Assembly: GCF_000621845.1 (NCBI RefSeq)
Contig: NZ_KK211354.1
Coordinates: 272,733 to 336,732, forward strand
Source: Ruminococcus flavefaciens MA2007
Lineage (GTDB): Bacteria; Bacillota; Clostridia; Oscillospirales; Ruminococcaceae
Length of the DNA stretch: 64,000 nucleotides
Reading direction: 5' to 3'
Positions 14,330 to 24,929 of this stretch are shown here, piece after piece. The position numbers and the translations under genes were made by a program. Under the pieces are notes generated by a model that saw only the letters and a program-made list of their open reading frames with translations, was not told the origin of the DNA and did no database searches. Position 1 is the first letter of the stretch; every line of letters starts with the position of its first letter.

Positions 14330-16417
14330 TCACACTCCGAAAAGAAGCTTGTCATATGTCGGGAATGGGTAATAGTCCTCAGCTGTCATAGTTTCAGCCT
14401 TGTCAGCAGCTGCACGGAGCTTATCCATTGCAGGGAGCATAGTGTCGCGGACGAACTCGGAAGCCTTGATGATAACATCTATCTTCTTGAAGTCTGCAAC
14501 AGCCTTTTCAAGCTTGCTTGTTGCAGCGTCCATTTCGTCGATGAGCTCTGAAAGGTCTGTAACAAGCTTTGTTTCATACTTGCAGGCTACCTTGGATACG
14601 CTCTTCTTAACGGATACAGCAGAAGCAGTATCAGCTGCGAATTTAGCAACAGCAGGGATAATTTCCTTGCGAGCCATGTCTATCATTGTAACAGCCTCGA
14701 TGTTGACTGTCTTGATGTAGTTCTCAAGCATAATATCGCAGCGTGAGAATATCTCGGCTTCTGTGAAGATACCGTGAGATGTGAGCATTTCCACGTTCTT
14801 CTTGTCGCAGATGTGAGGCATAGCGTCAGCAGTGGTCTTATAGTTGCAGAGACCGCGCTTCTCAGCTTCCTTTATCCATGCGTCATCGTAGCCGTTGCCG
14901 TTGAAGATGATTCTCTTGTGCTCCTTGATCGTCTTCCTGATAAGGTCGTGGAGCGCCTTGTTGAAGTCCTTAGCCTTTTCAAGCTTGTCTGCGAACTGTT
15001 TGAGTTCCTCAGCAACAGCAGCATTGAGGTGAATGTTAGCGCATGAAATACTGTTGGAAGAACCGAGCATACGGAACTCGAACTTGTTTCCTGTAAATGC
15101 GAATGGGGAAGTTCTGTTACGGTCAGTGGAATCCTTGCTGAACTTAGGCAGAACATCAACGCCAAGCTGCATTTTTTCTTTCTTTGTGCCGCCGTATGGC
15201 TTATCAGCTTCGATAGCGTCCAGAACTGCGGTGAGCTCGTCGCCGAGGAAGATAGAGATAACAGCAGGCGGAGCTTCATTAGCACCAAGTCTGTGGTCGT
15301 TGCCTGCAGTTGCAACGGACAATCTCAGAAGATCCTGATAATCGTCAACAGCCTTGATAACAGCTGCAAGGAAGAGCAGGAACTGTGCGTTCTCAGCAGG
15401 TGTTTCGCCCGGTGAGAGGAGGTTCTCGCCCTGGTCTGTGGAGATAGACCAGTTGTTGTGCTTACCCGAACCGTTTACGCCTGCGAATGGCTTTTCGTGA
15501 AGCAGGCAAACGAGGTTGTGGCGGAGAGCGACCTTCTGCATTACCTCCATAGTGAGCTGGTTGTGGTCGGCAGCAATATTTGTTGTATCGTAAATAGGAG
15601 CAAGCTCGTGCTGTGCAGGAGCAACTTCGTTATGCTTGGTCTTTGCAAGGATACCAAGCTTCCACAGTTCCTTGTCAAGGTCTGCCATGTACTCTGCAAC
15701 TCTTGGCTTAATAGAGCCGAAGTAGTGGTCGTCCATTTCCTGTCCCTTAGGAGGCATAGCACCGAAAAGAGTACGTCCTGTCATAATAAGGTCCTTACGT
15801 TTTTTCCACATATCGCGGTCAACAAGGAAATATTCCTGCTCTGGACCAACGGAAGTCTTAACGCTCTTGACGCTTGTGTTTCCGAAGAGCTTCAATATAC
15901 GCAGAGCCTGCTTGTTGATAGCTTCCATAGAACGGAGAAGCGGAACTTTCTTATCAAGTGCTTCACCTGTGTATGAACAGAATGCTGTAGGAATGTACAG
16001 AGTGCCATCCTTGATGAAAGCGTATGAAGTAGGATCCCACGCCGTATAGCCTCTTGCTTCAAATGTAGCACGAAGTCCGCCAGAAGGGAATGATGAAGCG
16101 TCAGGCTCGCCCTTAACGAGCTCCTTGCCCGAGAACTCCATGATAACACGTCCGTCGGGTGCAGGTGAGATGAAGCTGTCGTGCTTCTCGGCTGTAACGC
16201 CTGTCATTGGCTGGAACCAGTGTGTATAGTGAGTAGCGCCCTTTTCAATAGCCCAGTCCTTCATAGCAGCTGCAACTGCATTTGCTACGGATATATCAAG
16301 AGGAGTACCTCTGTCTATCGTTCTTTTCAGTGATTTGTACACCTTTTCAGAAAGCATTGCTTTCATTATCCTGTCGTCGAATACCATTGAGCCAAAATAA
16401 TCTGTTACCTTTTCCAT
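14330..16417 (-). CDS. glnN: Glutamine synthetase type III
   Basis: A 695-aa enzyme; the length and the N-terminal YFGSMVFDDRIMK mark GSIII rather than the 440-470-aa type I. The catalytic core includes GPEQEYFLVDR, AKTKHNEVAPAQHELAPIYD, MEVMQKVALRHNLVCLLHEK, FAGVNGSGKHNNWSIST, DHRLGANEAPPA and DRNRTSPFAFTGNKFEFRM. It makes glutamine from glutamate, ammonia and ATP. RBS AGGAGG lies 8 nt before the ATG. It sits 14 bp after pyrG, a glutamine consumer, and downstream of the ammonium transporter, so the leftward genes form an ammonium-to-glutamine-to-CTP series. A second, type I enzyme is encoded at 26429. Confidence 0.97.
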   Translation of the reverse strand: MEKVTDYFGSMVFDDRIMKAMLSEKVYKSLKRTIDRGTPLDISVANAVAAAMKDWAIEKGATHYTHWFQPMTGVTAEKHDSFISPAPDGRVIMEFSGKELVKGEPDASSFPSGGLRATFEARGYTAWDPTSYAFIKDGTLYIPTAFCSYTGEALDKKVPLLRSMEAINKQALRILKLFGNTSVKSVKTSVGPEQEYFLVDRDMWKKRKDLIMTGRTLFGAMPPKGQEMDDHYFGSIKPRVAEYMADLDKELWKLGILAKTKHNEVAPAQHELAPIYDTTNIAADHNQLTMEVMQKVALRHNLVCLLHEKPFAGVNGSGKHNNWSISTDQGENLLSPGETPAENAQFLLFLAAVIKAVDDYQDLLRLSVATAGNDHRLGANEAPPAVISIFLGDELTAVLDAIEADKPYGGTKKEKMQLGVDVLPKFSKDSTDRNRTSPFAFTGNKFEFRMLGSSNSISCANIHLNAAVAEELKQFADKLEKAKDFNKALHDLIRKTIKEHKRIIFNGNGYDDAWIKEAEKRGLCNYKTTADAMPHICDKKNVEMLTSHGIFTEAEIFSRCDIMLENYIKTVNIEAVTMIDMARKEIIPAVAKFAADTASAVSVKKSVSKVACKYETKLVTDLSELIDEMDAATSKLEKAVADFKKIDVIIKASEFVRDTMLPAMDKLRAAADKAETMTAEDYYPFPTYDKLLFGV

Positions 16418-16430
16418 AATAAAATCCTCC

Positions 16431-18050
<1,620 letters not shown>

Positions 18051-18063
18051 TTATGATAAAGGC

Positions 18064-18117
18064 TGTCTGCGGATACTGGGAGATTTTTAAGATATACATT
18101 TTGTTTTATCCGCAGAC
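18064..18117. repeat. 11-bp inverted repeat between amt and pyrG
   Basis: GTCTGCGGATA at 18064-18074 and its exact complement at 18107-18117 enclose a 32-nt AT-rich loop. It lies in the 103-bp gap upstream of pyrG. There is no good U-run, so it may be a weak terminator after the transporter or a pyrG leader structure. Confidence 0.5.
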
Positions 18118-18129
18118 GCCCTTGTCAGC

Positions 18130-19938
18130 TTATGCTTTTTCCCACTCTGCCGAATCGTGGAGTGCGTTGTAGCCCTCTTCGCCTGTTCTGATCTTGATTA
18201 CGTTCTCAATGTCATAGATGAACATCTTGCCGTCGCCATAGTTGCCTGTATAGAGAGCTGTTTTTGCTGCTGCAACTACCTTTTCTACAGGTACTGCGCA
18301 TACTGCAATTTCAGCCTTGACTTTCGGGAGCAGATTCATTTCAACACTTGCACCACGGTAGTAATTCTTCTGTCCGTTCTGCATACCGCAGCCGAGGACG
18401 TTTGTTACTGTGATACCCTTTACGTCGATAGCCTCCATAGCTTCGATGAACTGCTGGAGCTTCTGCTGCTTGAATATGACTACGATGTTTGTGAGCTTTG
18501 CTGCGCCGTCAGGTGAAGGAACTGAGTAGTTCTCAACTTCAACTGCCTTGTCAACTGGAACAGCAGGTGTTCCGGGAGTGCCGACTTTCTTTACGCTCTT
18601 TGCGTCGTCCTTTGTATAGCCCTTCATGCCGATGTCTGTAAGTGCAGGAGCGAAGTCTGCATAAGAGGAAATAAGACCGTGTTCTGTAACGTCAAGACCG
18701 AGTATCTCTTCCTGCTCGGAAGCACGGAGACCGATAGTCTTTTTGATTAAGACGAATACAAATGCCATTGAGATTGCTGTGAAAGTTGCGATAGCAACGA
18801 AGCCTGTGAGCTGTCTGCCAAGAAGTCCAAAGCCGCCGCCGTAGAAAAGACCTGCAAGCTGGTCACCGTTCTGGTCAACCAGTGAATAACCGGGAACCTC
18901 AGGATTTGCAAGGAGACCAACTGCGATTGTTCCCCATATACCGTTCATCATGTGAACTGCAACTGCACCAACAGGATCGTCGATGTGGAGCTTGTAGTCG
19001 AGGAACCATACGCCGAAGCATACGAGGAGACCTGAAACGATACCAACTATTGTAGCGCCAAAGCAGTCTGTTACATCACATGGAGCTGTGATACCTACAA
19101 GACCTGCCAGTGAAGCGTTAAGACACATTGAAACATCGGGCTTGCCGTATTTTACCCATGTGAATATCATGCAGGTAACTGTTGCGATTGCAGGAGCAAC
19201 TGTTGTTGTAAGGAATACTGAGCCAAGCTGGTCGATAGAAGTACAAGCTGCACCGTTGAATCCGTACCAGCCGAACCAGAGGATGAAACATCCGAGAGCA
19301 CCGATTGTAAGGTTGTGACCGGGGATAGCGTTTACCTTGACTTCGCCGTCCTTGGTCTTGTGGAATTTACCGATTCTTGGTCCGAGGATAGCCGCACCTG
19401 CGAGAGCTGCGATACCGCCGACCATGTGGATATGTGCTGAACCTGCGAAATCGTGGAAGCCCCACTGGCTGAGCCAGCCGCCGCCCCAGCCCCAGTGAGC
19501 CTCGATAGGATAAACGACTGCACTGATGATAGCTGAGTAAACACAGTAGGATAAGAACTTTGTACGTTCAGCCATTGCACCAGAAACGATAGTAGCTGTC
19601 GTTGCACAGAATACAAGGTTGAATACGAAATTTGACCAGTCGAATGAGCCATAGGAAGTGAAAATATCAAATCCGGGCTGTCCGATTATACCGACGAGGT
19701 CCTCACCGAAGAGAAGACCGAAGCCTATAAGAATGAAAACAACTGTACCGATACAGAAGTCCATTAAGTTCTTCATAATGATATTGCCTGCATTCTTTGC
19801 ACGGGTGAAGCCTGTCTCCACCATTGCGAAGCCTGCCTGCATAAAGAATACGAGAGCAGCGCCGATAAGGAACCATACGCCAAAGACTATACCATTTGTC
19901 TCGTCCATGGCTTGTTGTAAAATTGTCTGAGAGTCCAT
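18130..19938 (-). CDS. amt: Ammonium transporter fused to a C-terminal P-II domain
   Basis: A 602-aa protein. Residues 1 to about 430 are an Amt/MEP transporter with about 11 membrane helices: FFMQAGFAMVETGFTRAKN, HWGWGGGWLSQWG, the pore His region DFAGSAHIHMVGG, and HMMNGIWGTIAVGLLANP. After a linker (LGLDVTEHG...VDKAVEVENY) the last 110 residues are a GlnB/GlnK domain: LTNIVVIFKQQKLQQFIEAM, a T-loop-like segment NYYRGASVEMNLLPKVK with Tyr at the uridylylation-site position, and DGKMFIYDIENVIKIRTGEEG. P-II normally gates Amt as a separate protein, so a covalent fusion means built-in regulation. The start at 19938 follows AAGGAGG. Two hairpins lie in its leader. Confidence 0.94.
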   Translation of the reverse strand: MDSQTILQQAMDETNGIVFGVWFLIGAALVFFMQAGFAMVETGFTRAKNAGNIIMKNLMDFCIGTVVFILIGFGLLFGEDLVGIIGQPGFDIFTSYGSFDWSNFVFNLVFCATTATIVSGAMAERTKFLSYCVYSAIISAVVYPIEAHWGWGGGWLSQWGFHDFAGSAHIHMVGGIAALAGAAILGPRIGKFHKTKDGEVKVNAIPGHNLTIGALGCFILWFGWYGFNGAACTSIDQLGSVFLTTTVAPAIATVTCMIFTWVKYGKPDVSMCLNASLAGLVGITAPCDVTDCFGATIVGIVSGLLVCFGVWFLDYKLHIDDPVGAVAVHMMNGIWGTIAVGLLANPEVPGYSLVDQNGDQLAGLFYGGGFGLLGRQLTGFVAIATFTAISMAFVFVLIKKTIGLRASEQEEILGLDVTEHGLISSYADFAPALTDIGMKGYTKDDAKSVKKVGTPGTPAVPVDKAVEVENYSVPSPDGAAKLTNIVVIFKQQKLQQFIEAMEAIDVKGITVTNVLGCGMQNGQKNYYRGASVEMNLLPKVKAEIAVCAVPVEKVVAAAKTALYTGNYGDGKMFIYDIENVIKIRTGEEGYNALHDSAEWEKA

Positions 19939-19978
19939 AGAAATACCTCCTTGATAAATTACAGCATAAATTTCAAAA

Positions 19979-20084
19979 GGGTGTACGACGCACTGATACC
20001 TCAGTACATCATACACCCCTTTGTGTATGGAATTAGCGCTATAAACCAAAAAAGAGAGCTACGGACTCCATATCCGCAGCTCCC
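19979..20084 (-). promoter_or_regulatory. Tandem hairpin leader (attenuator) of the amt gene
   Basis: On the minus strand, about 15 nt after the predicted start of transcription, a 12-bp stem (GGGAGCTGCGGA paired with TCCGTAGCTCTC, 20084-20054) is followed by TTTTTT, a complete terminator. It is followed by a second hairpin, 18 consecutive pairs including G-U at 20018-19979, with loop GGTA and a CCCTTTTGAAATTT tail just upstream of the RBS. A competing small hairpin CAGC-AAGGGA-GCTG overlaps the first terminator and has a 6-nt loop with A1 and G4, as in ANTAR targets, but the second hairpin of a canonical ANTAR site is missing. Confidence 0.6.
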
Positions 20085-20101
20085 TTGCTGTTTACAATGC
20101 C

Positions 20102-20130
20102 ATTATAGCCCTTTCATCAGCGTTTGTCAA
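20102..20130 (-). promoter_or_regulatory. Promoter of the amt gene
   Basis: On the minus strand TTGACA (20130-20125), 17-bp spacer, TATAAT (20107-20102): a near-consensus promoter about 165 bp from the start codon. Confidence 0.8.
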
Positions 20131-20252
20131 TAGCTTTTTTCAACTTTGTCAGAAATCAATATATTTTTGCTGCTTTAAACGCGAAAAGCACTTGCATTTT
20201 GACAAAAGTGATGATTTCAGCCTGATTTTACGTATTTTTTTGAAAAAGGCTC

Positions 20253-20281
20253 TTGACAATGCTGGTTTAAAGTGCTAAGAT
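20253..20281 (+). promoter_or_regulatory. Promoter of the glutamate synthase operon
   Basis: TTGACA (20253-20258), 17-bp spacer, TAAGAT (20276-20281), divergent from the amt promoter 123 bp away. Confidence 0.8.
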
Positions 20282-20295
20282 AGTATACAAGAACA

Positions 20296-20340
20296 AAGAC
20301 GTTTCGTCAGGCTATCTGTCTGTTGAAACGTCTTTTTTAT
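20296..20340 (+). terminator. Leader terminator (attenuator) of the glutamate synthase operon
   Basis: A 10-bp stem AAGACGTTTC/GAAACGTCTT (20296-20305/20325-20334) is capped by a 5-bp hairpin CAGGC/GTCTG and followed by TTTTTTATT. It starts only about 8 nt after the expected transcription start and ends about 50 nt before the gltB start codon, so full-length operon mRNA requires antitermination or read-through. Confidence 0.75.
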
Positions 20341-20390
20341 TATGCGATACGGATCAATGGCGCTCCGAATCGGAAAGGCAAGTGAAAGAC

Positions 20391-23300
20391 ATGGATAACT
20401 TTAGAGATGAAGCTCCATACGAGCAGCAGGGACTTTACGATCCCAGATTTGAACATGATAACTGCGGCATTGGTGCTGTAGTAAATATCAAGGGAGAGCA
20501 GTCAAGATACGTAGTGGACAGCGCTCTTACTATTGTTGAAAAGCTTGAGCACCGTGCAGGCAAGGACGCTGAGGGCAAAACAGGCGACGGCGTTGGCATT
20601 ATGGTGCAGATGCCCTACAGCTTCTTTATAAGTGAGGCAGAAAAGCTCGGTCATGATATCGGCGGCGAGGGTGATTTCGGTGTGGGAATGTTCTTCTTCC
20701 CCCAGAATGAAATGAAGCGCGGTCAGGCAATGAAGCTCTTTGAGCTTATTATAAAGAAGAACGGCATGGAATTCATCTGCTGGAGAGACGTTCCTGTATC
20801 TTCTGATATCCTCGGACAGAAGGCGCTTGACAGTATGCCCTATATCATGCAGGCTTTTGTAAAGCGTCCCGAAAAATGTTCTAAGGGACTTGACTTTGAC
20901 AGAAAGCTCTTTATTGCAAGACGTGAATTCGAGCATTCAAATGAAAACACCTATGTCTGCTCACTTTCCAGCCGTACTATTGTATATAAGGGTATGTTCC
21001 TCGTTGATGAGCTGAGAAAGTTTTACACAGACTTACAGAGCGAGGAATTCAAGTCTGCTATCGCTACAGTTCATTCCCGTTTTTCAACAAATACCAATCC
21101 GAGCTGGCAGAAGGCTCACCCAAACCGCTTTATCGTCCACAACGGCGAGATAAATACTATCACAGGCAATGCCGATAAAATGCTTGCACGTGAAGAGAGC
21201 ATGACCTGTGAAGCTCTGAAAAGCGATATGTACAAGATACTTCCTGCTATAAATGTAAACGGTTCGGACTCAGCAAGACTGGACAACGCACTTGAATTTA
21301 TGGTAATGTCGGGAATGCCGCTTCCTCTTGCAGTCATGATAACCATTCCCGAGCCATGGAAGAACGACAAGACCATTTCCAAGTCAAAATACGACCTTTA
21401 TCAGTACTACGCTACCATGATGGAGCCATGGGACGGACCTGCTTCTATCATTTTCTCAGACGGTGAGGTAATGGGAGCTGTTCTTGACAGAAACGGTCTC
21501 CGTCCGTCAAGATACTGCGTAACAAGCGACGGTTTCCTTATTCTTTCCTCGGAAACAGGCTGTATTGATATATCTCCCGAAAAGATAATCAAAAAGGACA
21601 GACTCCGCCCCGGCAAGATGCTCCTTGCTGATACAAAGCAGGGACGTATCATCGAGGACGATGAGATAAAGAGCACTTATGCTTCACGCCAGCCCTACGG
21701 TGAGTGGCTGGACGCTAACCTTGTACGTCTTCACGATCTTCATATCCCGAACAAGGGCGTTGAGACCTACTCGGCAGACCAGCTTGCGAAGCTTCAGAAG
21801 GCATTCGGCTATTCATACGAAGATATACGTACAAGTATTCTTCCAATGGCTGAAAAAGGCGGAGAGCCTATCGCATCTATGGGCAGCGATATTCCGCTTC
21901 CCCCTCTTGACAAGCAGTCGCCTCCGCTGTTCAACTACTTCCGTCAGCTCTTTGCGCAGGTAACGAATCCTCCTTTTGACGCTATCCGTGAGGAAGTAGT
22001 AACAGATACCAGCGTTTACATCGGCAAGGACGGCAATATCCTTGAAGAGCGTCCCGAGAACTGCCACGTTCTCAAGATAGAGAATCCTATCCTTACAGAG
22101 ACTGATATGCTCAAGATAAAGGCTCTGAACAGGGACGGCCTGAAAAGTGCAGTTATTCCTATCACATATTATATAGGAACATCACTGGAAAAGGCTGTAG
22201 AGCGCCTGTTTATCGAAGCTGACAAGGCTTACCGCGACGGAGCTTCTATACTGATACTCTCTGACCGCGGCGTTGACGAGTTCCACTGCCCGATACCGTC
22301 TCTCCTTGCAGTTGCAGCTCTCCAACAGCACCTTGTTTCCACGAAAAAGCGCACAGCAGTTGCAATGATACTTGAATCCGCAGAGCCCCGTGAGGTACAT
22401 CATTTTGCAGCACTTCTCGGCTATGGTGCCTGCGCAGTCAATCCTTATCTTGCACACGAGACTATCCGCTCTCTCATTGAGGACGGCACACTTGACAAGG
22501 ACTTCTACGCAGCAGAGGACGACTACAACAGCGCTATTCTCCACGGTATCGTCAAGATAGCTTCAAAAATGGGTATCTCCACTATCCAGTCCTATCAGGG
22601 AAGCAAGCTCTTTGAAGCAGTCGGTATCTCAAAGGAACTTATCGACAGCTATTTTGCAGGAACAGTCAGCCGTATCGGCGGCATTGGTCTCAGCGATATA
22701 AGCAAGCGCACAGAGAAGCTCCACACAGCAGCATTCGATCCTCTCGGACTTACTGTGAATGCAAATATCGGCAGCGCAGGCAGCCACAAGCTCCGCAGCG
22801 GCAAGTCAGATCACCTTTACACTCCCGAGACAATACATCTGCTCCAGCAGGCAGCATGGACGGGAAATTACAATACATTCAAGGCATACACCGCAGCTAT
22901 CACACGTGAGGACAACGAGCTCACCCTCAGAAGTCTCCTTGACTTCAACTATCCCGAGGACGGCGGTATCGCCATTGACGAGGTAGAGTCCGTTGGGAGT
23001 ATCTGCAAGCGCTTCAAGACAGGCGCTATGTCCTACGGTTCGATCTCTCAGGAAGCTCACGAGTGCATGGCTATGGCTATGAACAGCATCGGCGGCAAGT
23101 CCAACAGCGGTGAGGGCGGCGAAAGCCCCGAGAGACTGAAATCCGACCGCTGCTCAGCTATCAAGCAGGTAGCTTCGGGACGTTTCGGCGTAACAAGCGA
23201 ATACCTCGTTTCCGCACAGGAGATTCAGATAAAAATGGCACAGGGCGCAAAGCCCGGCGAGGGCGGTCATCTGCCCTCAGGCAAGGTATATCCTTGGATA

Positions 23301-24926
23301 GCAAAGACTCGTCATTCAACTGCAGGCGTGGGACTTATCTCGCCTCCGCCTCACCATGATATCTACTCTATCGAAGACCTTGCACAGCTCATCTATGACC
23401 TGAAAAATGCCAACGACAAGGCTCGTATCTCAGTAAAGCTTGTTTCGGAAGCAGGCGTGGGAACAGTTGCAGCAGGCGTTGCAAAGGCAGGCGCACAGGT
23501 GATCCTCATTTCAGGCTATGACGGCGGTACAGGTGCAGCTCCAAAGAGCTCTATCTACAACGCAGGACTTCCATGGGAGCTCGGACTTGCAGAGGCGCAT
23601 CAGACTCTCATGCTCAACGGCCTCCGTTCAAGAGTCCGCATAGAGACTGACGGTAAGCTCATGACAGGACGCGACGTTCTTGTAGCGGCACTTCTCGGCG
23701 CTGAGGAATTCGGCTTTGCAACAGCTCCGCTGGTAACAATGGGCTGCGTAATGATGAGAGTCTGCAACCTTGATACCTGCCCGATGGGCATAGCAACTCA
23801 GAATCCCGAGCTCCGCAAGCGTTTCCGCGGCAAGCCCGAGTACATCGTGAACTTCATGCACTTTATCGCACAGGAGCTCCGCGAGTACATGGCAAAGCTT
23901 GGAATACGCACAGTTGACGAGCTTGTAGGACGTACAGACCTTCTGAAAACAAAGGCAAGCGCAGCTGAAAACAACATAGATTTTTCAAATATCCTTGCAA
24001 ATAATCAGACAACAGAAAAAACTCACTTCGATTCAGCTGATATTTTTGATTTTGAGCTTGACAGCACCATAGACAGACGTGTTATAATAAAGAAGCTGGG
24101 AGCTGCGCTGAAAAACGGCACTTCCAAGAGCATTTCCATTGACGTTGTGAACACAGACCGCTCTGTGGGAACACTTACAGGCGCAGAGATAACCCGTATC
24201 CACGGCGAAAACGTTCTTGCTGACGATACATTCACAGTAAAATGTACAGGCAGCGGCGGACAGTCCTTCGGCGCATTCATTCCTAAGGGACTAACGCTGG
24301 AGCTCAGCGGCGACAGCAACGACTACTTCGGCAAGGGACTTTCGGGCGGAAAGCTTGTGCTTTCACCTCCGAAAAACTCAGCATTCAAGGCTGACGAGAA
24401 CATCATCGTCGGAAACGTTGCACTCTACGGTGCGACCTCGGGCAAGGCGTTCATCAGCGGTATCGCAGGCGAGCGCTTCTGCGTAAGAAATTCGGGAGCT
24501 ATCGCTGTCTGTGAGGGCGTGGGCGACCACGGCTGCGAGTACATGACAGGCGGACGCGCTGTTATCCTCGGCGGCACAGGCAAGAACTTCGCCGCAGGTA
24601 TGTCGGGCGGAATCGCATATGTTCTTGATGAGAACCACGACCTCTACACCCGTCTCAACAAGGCTCTGGTATCCCTTGAGTCGGTTGAAAACGAAGTTGA
24701 TATCGCAGAGCTTAAATCAATGATAACCGAGCACGCAGAAGCTACAGGCTCCGAAAAGGCAAAGGCTATACTTGCTGAATTTGAGCGCTATCTGCCATGC
24801 TTCAAGAAGATAATCCCACACGATTACGCAAAGATACAGAAAACAGTAAGGTCTCTTGAGCTGTCAGGAGTATCTCATGAAAAGGCTGAGATAGAAGCCT
24901 TTGAGCTTATCAGAAAGGAGGCGTGA
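20391..24926 (+). CDS. gltB: Glutamate synthase, large subunit
   Basis: A 1511-aa GltB with all domains. The N-terminal glutaminase nucleophile Cys is in FEHDNCGIGAV (about residue 25; in this family the residues before it are removed). The central domain is followed by the FMN-binding synthase domain (SGEGGESPERL, SGYDGGTGAAPKSS) and the 3Fe-4S cysteines CVMMRVCNLDTCPMG. The C-terminal beta-helix (GXGXG) domain is complete. It transfers the glutamine amide to 2-oxoglutarate. ATG 20391 (MDNFRDEAP) is preferred; an in-frame GTG at 20382 lies closer to AAAGG and cannot be excluded. First gene of gltB-gltD-glnA-ANTAR-purF. Confidence 0.96.
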   Translation: MDNFRDEAPYEQQGLYDPRFEHDNCGIGAVVNIKGEQSRYVVDSALTIVEKLEHRAGKDAEGKTGDGVGIMVQMPYSFFISEAEKLGHDIGGEGDFGVGMFFFPQNEMKRGQAMKLFELIIKKNGMEFICWRDVPVSSDILGQKALDSMPYIMQAFVKRPEKCSKGLDFDRKLFIARREFEHSNENTYVCSLSSRTIVYKGMFLVDELRKFYTDLQSEEFKSAIATVHSRFSTNTNPSWQKAHPNRFIVHNGEINTITGNADKMLAREESMTCEALKSDMYKILPAINVNGSDSARLDNALEFMVMSGMPLPLAVMITIPEPWKNDKTISKSKYDLYQYYATMMEPWDGPASIIFSDGEVMGAVLDRNGLRPSRYCVTSDGFLILSSETGCIDISPEKIIKKDRLRPGKMLLADTKQGRIIEDDEIKSTYASRQPYGEWLDANLVRLHDLHIPNKGVETYSADQLAKLQKAFGYSYEDIRTSILPMAEKGGEPIASMGSDIPLPPLDKQSPPLFNYFRQLFAQVTNPPFDAIREEVVTDTSVYIGKDGNILEERPENCHVLKIENPILTETDMLKIKALNRDGLKSAVIPITYYIGTSLEKAVERLFIEADKAYRDGASILILSDRGVDEFHCPIPSLLAVAALQQHLVSTKKRTAVAMILESAEPREVHHFAALLGYGACAVNPYLAHETIRSLIEDGTLDKDFYAAEDDYNSAILHGIVKIASKMGISTIQSYQGSKLFEAVGISKELIDSYFAGTVSRIGGIGLSDISKRTEKLHTAAFDPLGLTVNANIGSAGSHKLRSGKSDHLYTPETIHLLQQAAWTGNYNTFKAYTAAITREDNELTLRSLLDFNYPEDGGIAIDEVESVGSICKRFKTGAMSYGSISQEAHECMAMAMNSIGGKSNSGEGGESPERLKSDRCSAIKQVASGRFGVTSEYLVSAQEIQIKMAQGAKPGEGGHLPSGKVYPWIAKTRHSTAGVGLISPPPHHDIYSIEDLAQLIYDLKNANDKARISVKLVSEAGVGTVAAGVAKAGAQVILISGYDGGTGAAPKSSIYNAGLPWELGLAEAHQTLMLNGLRSRVRIETDGKLMTGRDVLVAALLGAEEFGFATAPLVTMGCVMMRVCNLDTCPMGIATQNPELRKRFRGKPEYIVNFMHFIAQELREYMAKLGIRTVDELVGRTDLLKTKASAAENNIDFSNILANNQTTEKTHFDSADIFDFELDSTIDRRVIIKKLGAALKNGTSKSISIDVVNTDRSVGTLTGAEITRIHGENVLADDTFTVKCTGSGGQSFGAFIPKGLTLELSGDSNDYFGKGLSGGKLVLSPPKNSAFKADENIIVGNVALYGATSGKAFISGIAGERFCVRNSGAIAVCEGVGDHGCEYMTGGRAVILGGTGKNFAAGMSGGIAYVLDENHDLYTRLNKALVSLESVENEVDIAELKSMITEHAEATGSEKAKAILAEFERYLPCFKKIIPHDYAKIQKTVRSLELSGVSHEKAEIEAFELIRKEA

Positions 24927-24929
24927 GCC

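Noticed and set aside
19939-20049. N-terminal extension of the ammonium transporter by 37 codons
   Set aside because: The extension is translated from the 18-bp leader hairpin, and a strong RBS (AAGGAGG) lies directly before the internal ATG at 19938.
20288-20340. Canonical ANTAR target (two hairpins with A1/G4 hexaloops) in the gltB leader
   Set aside because: Only one extended terminator hairpin is present and its top loop (TATCT) does not fit the hexaloop rule.
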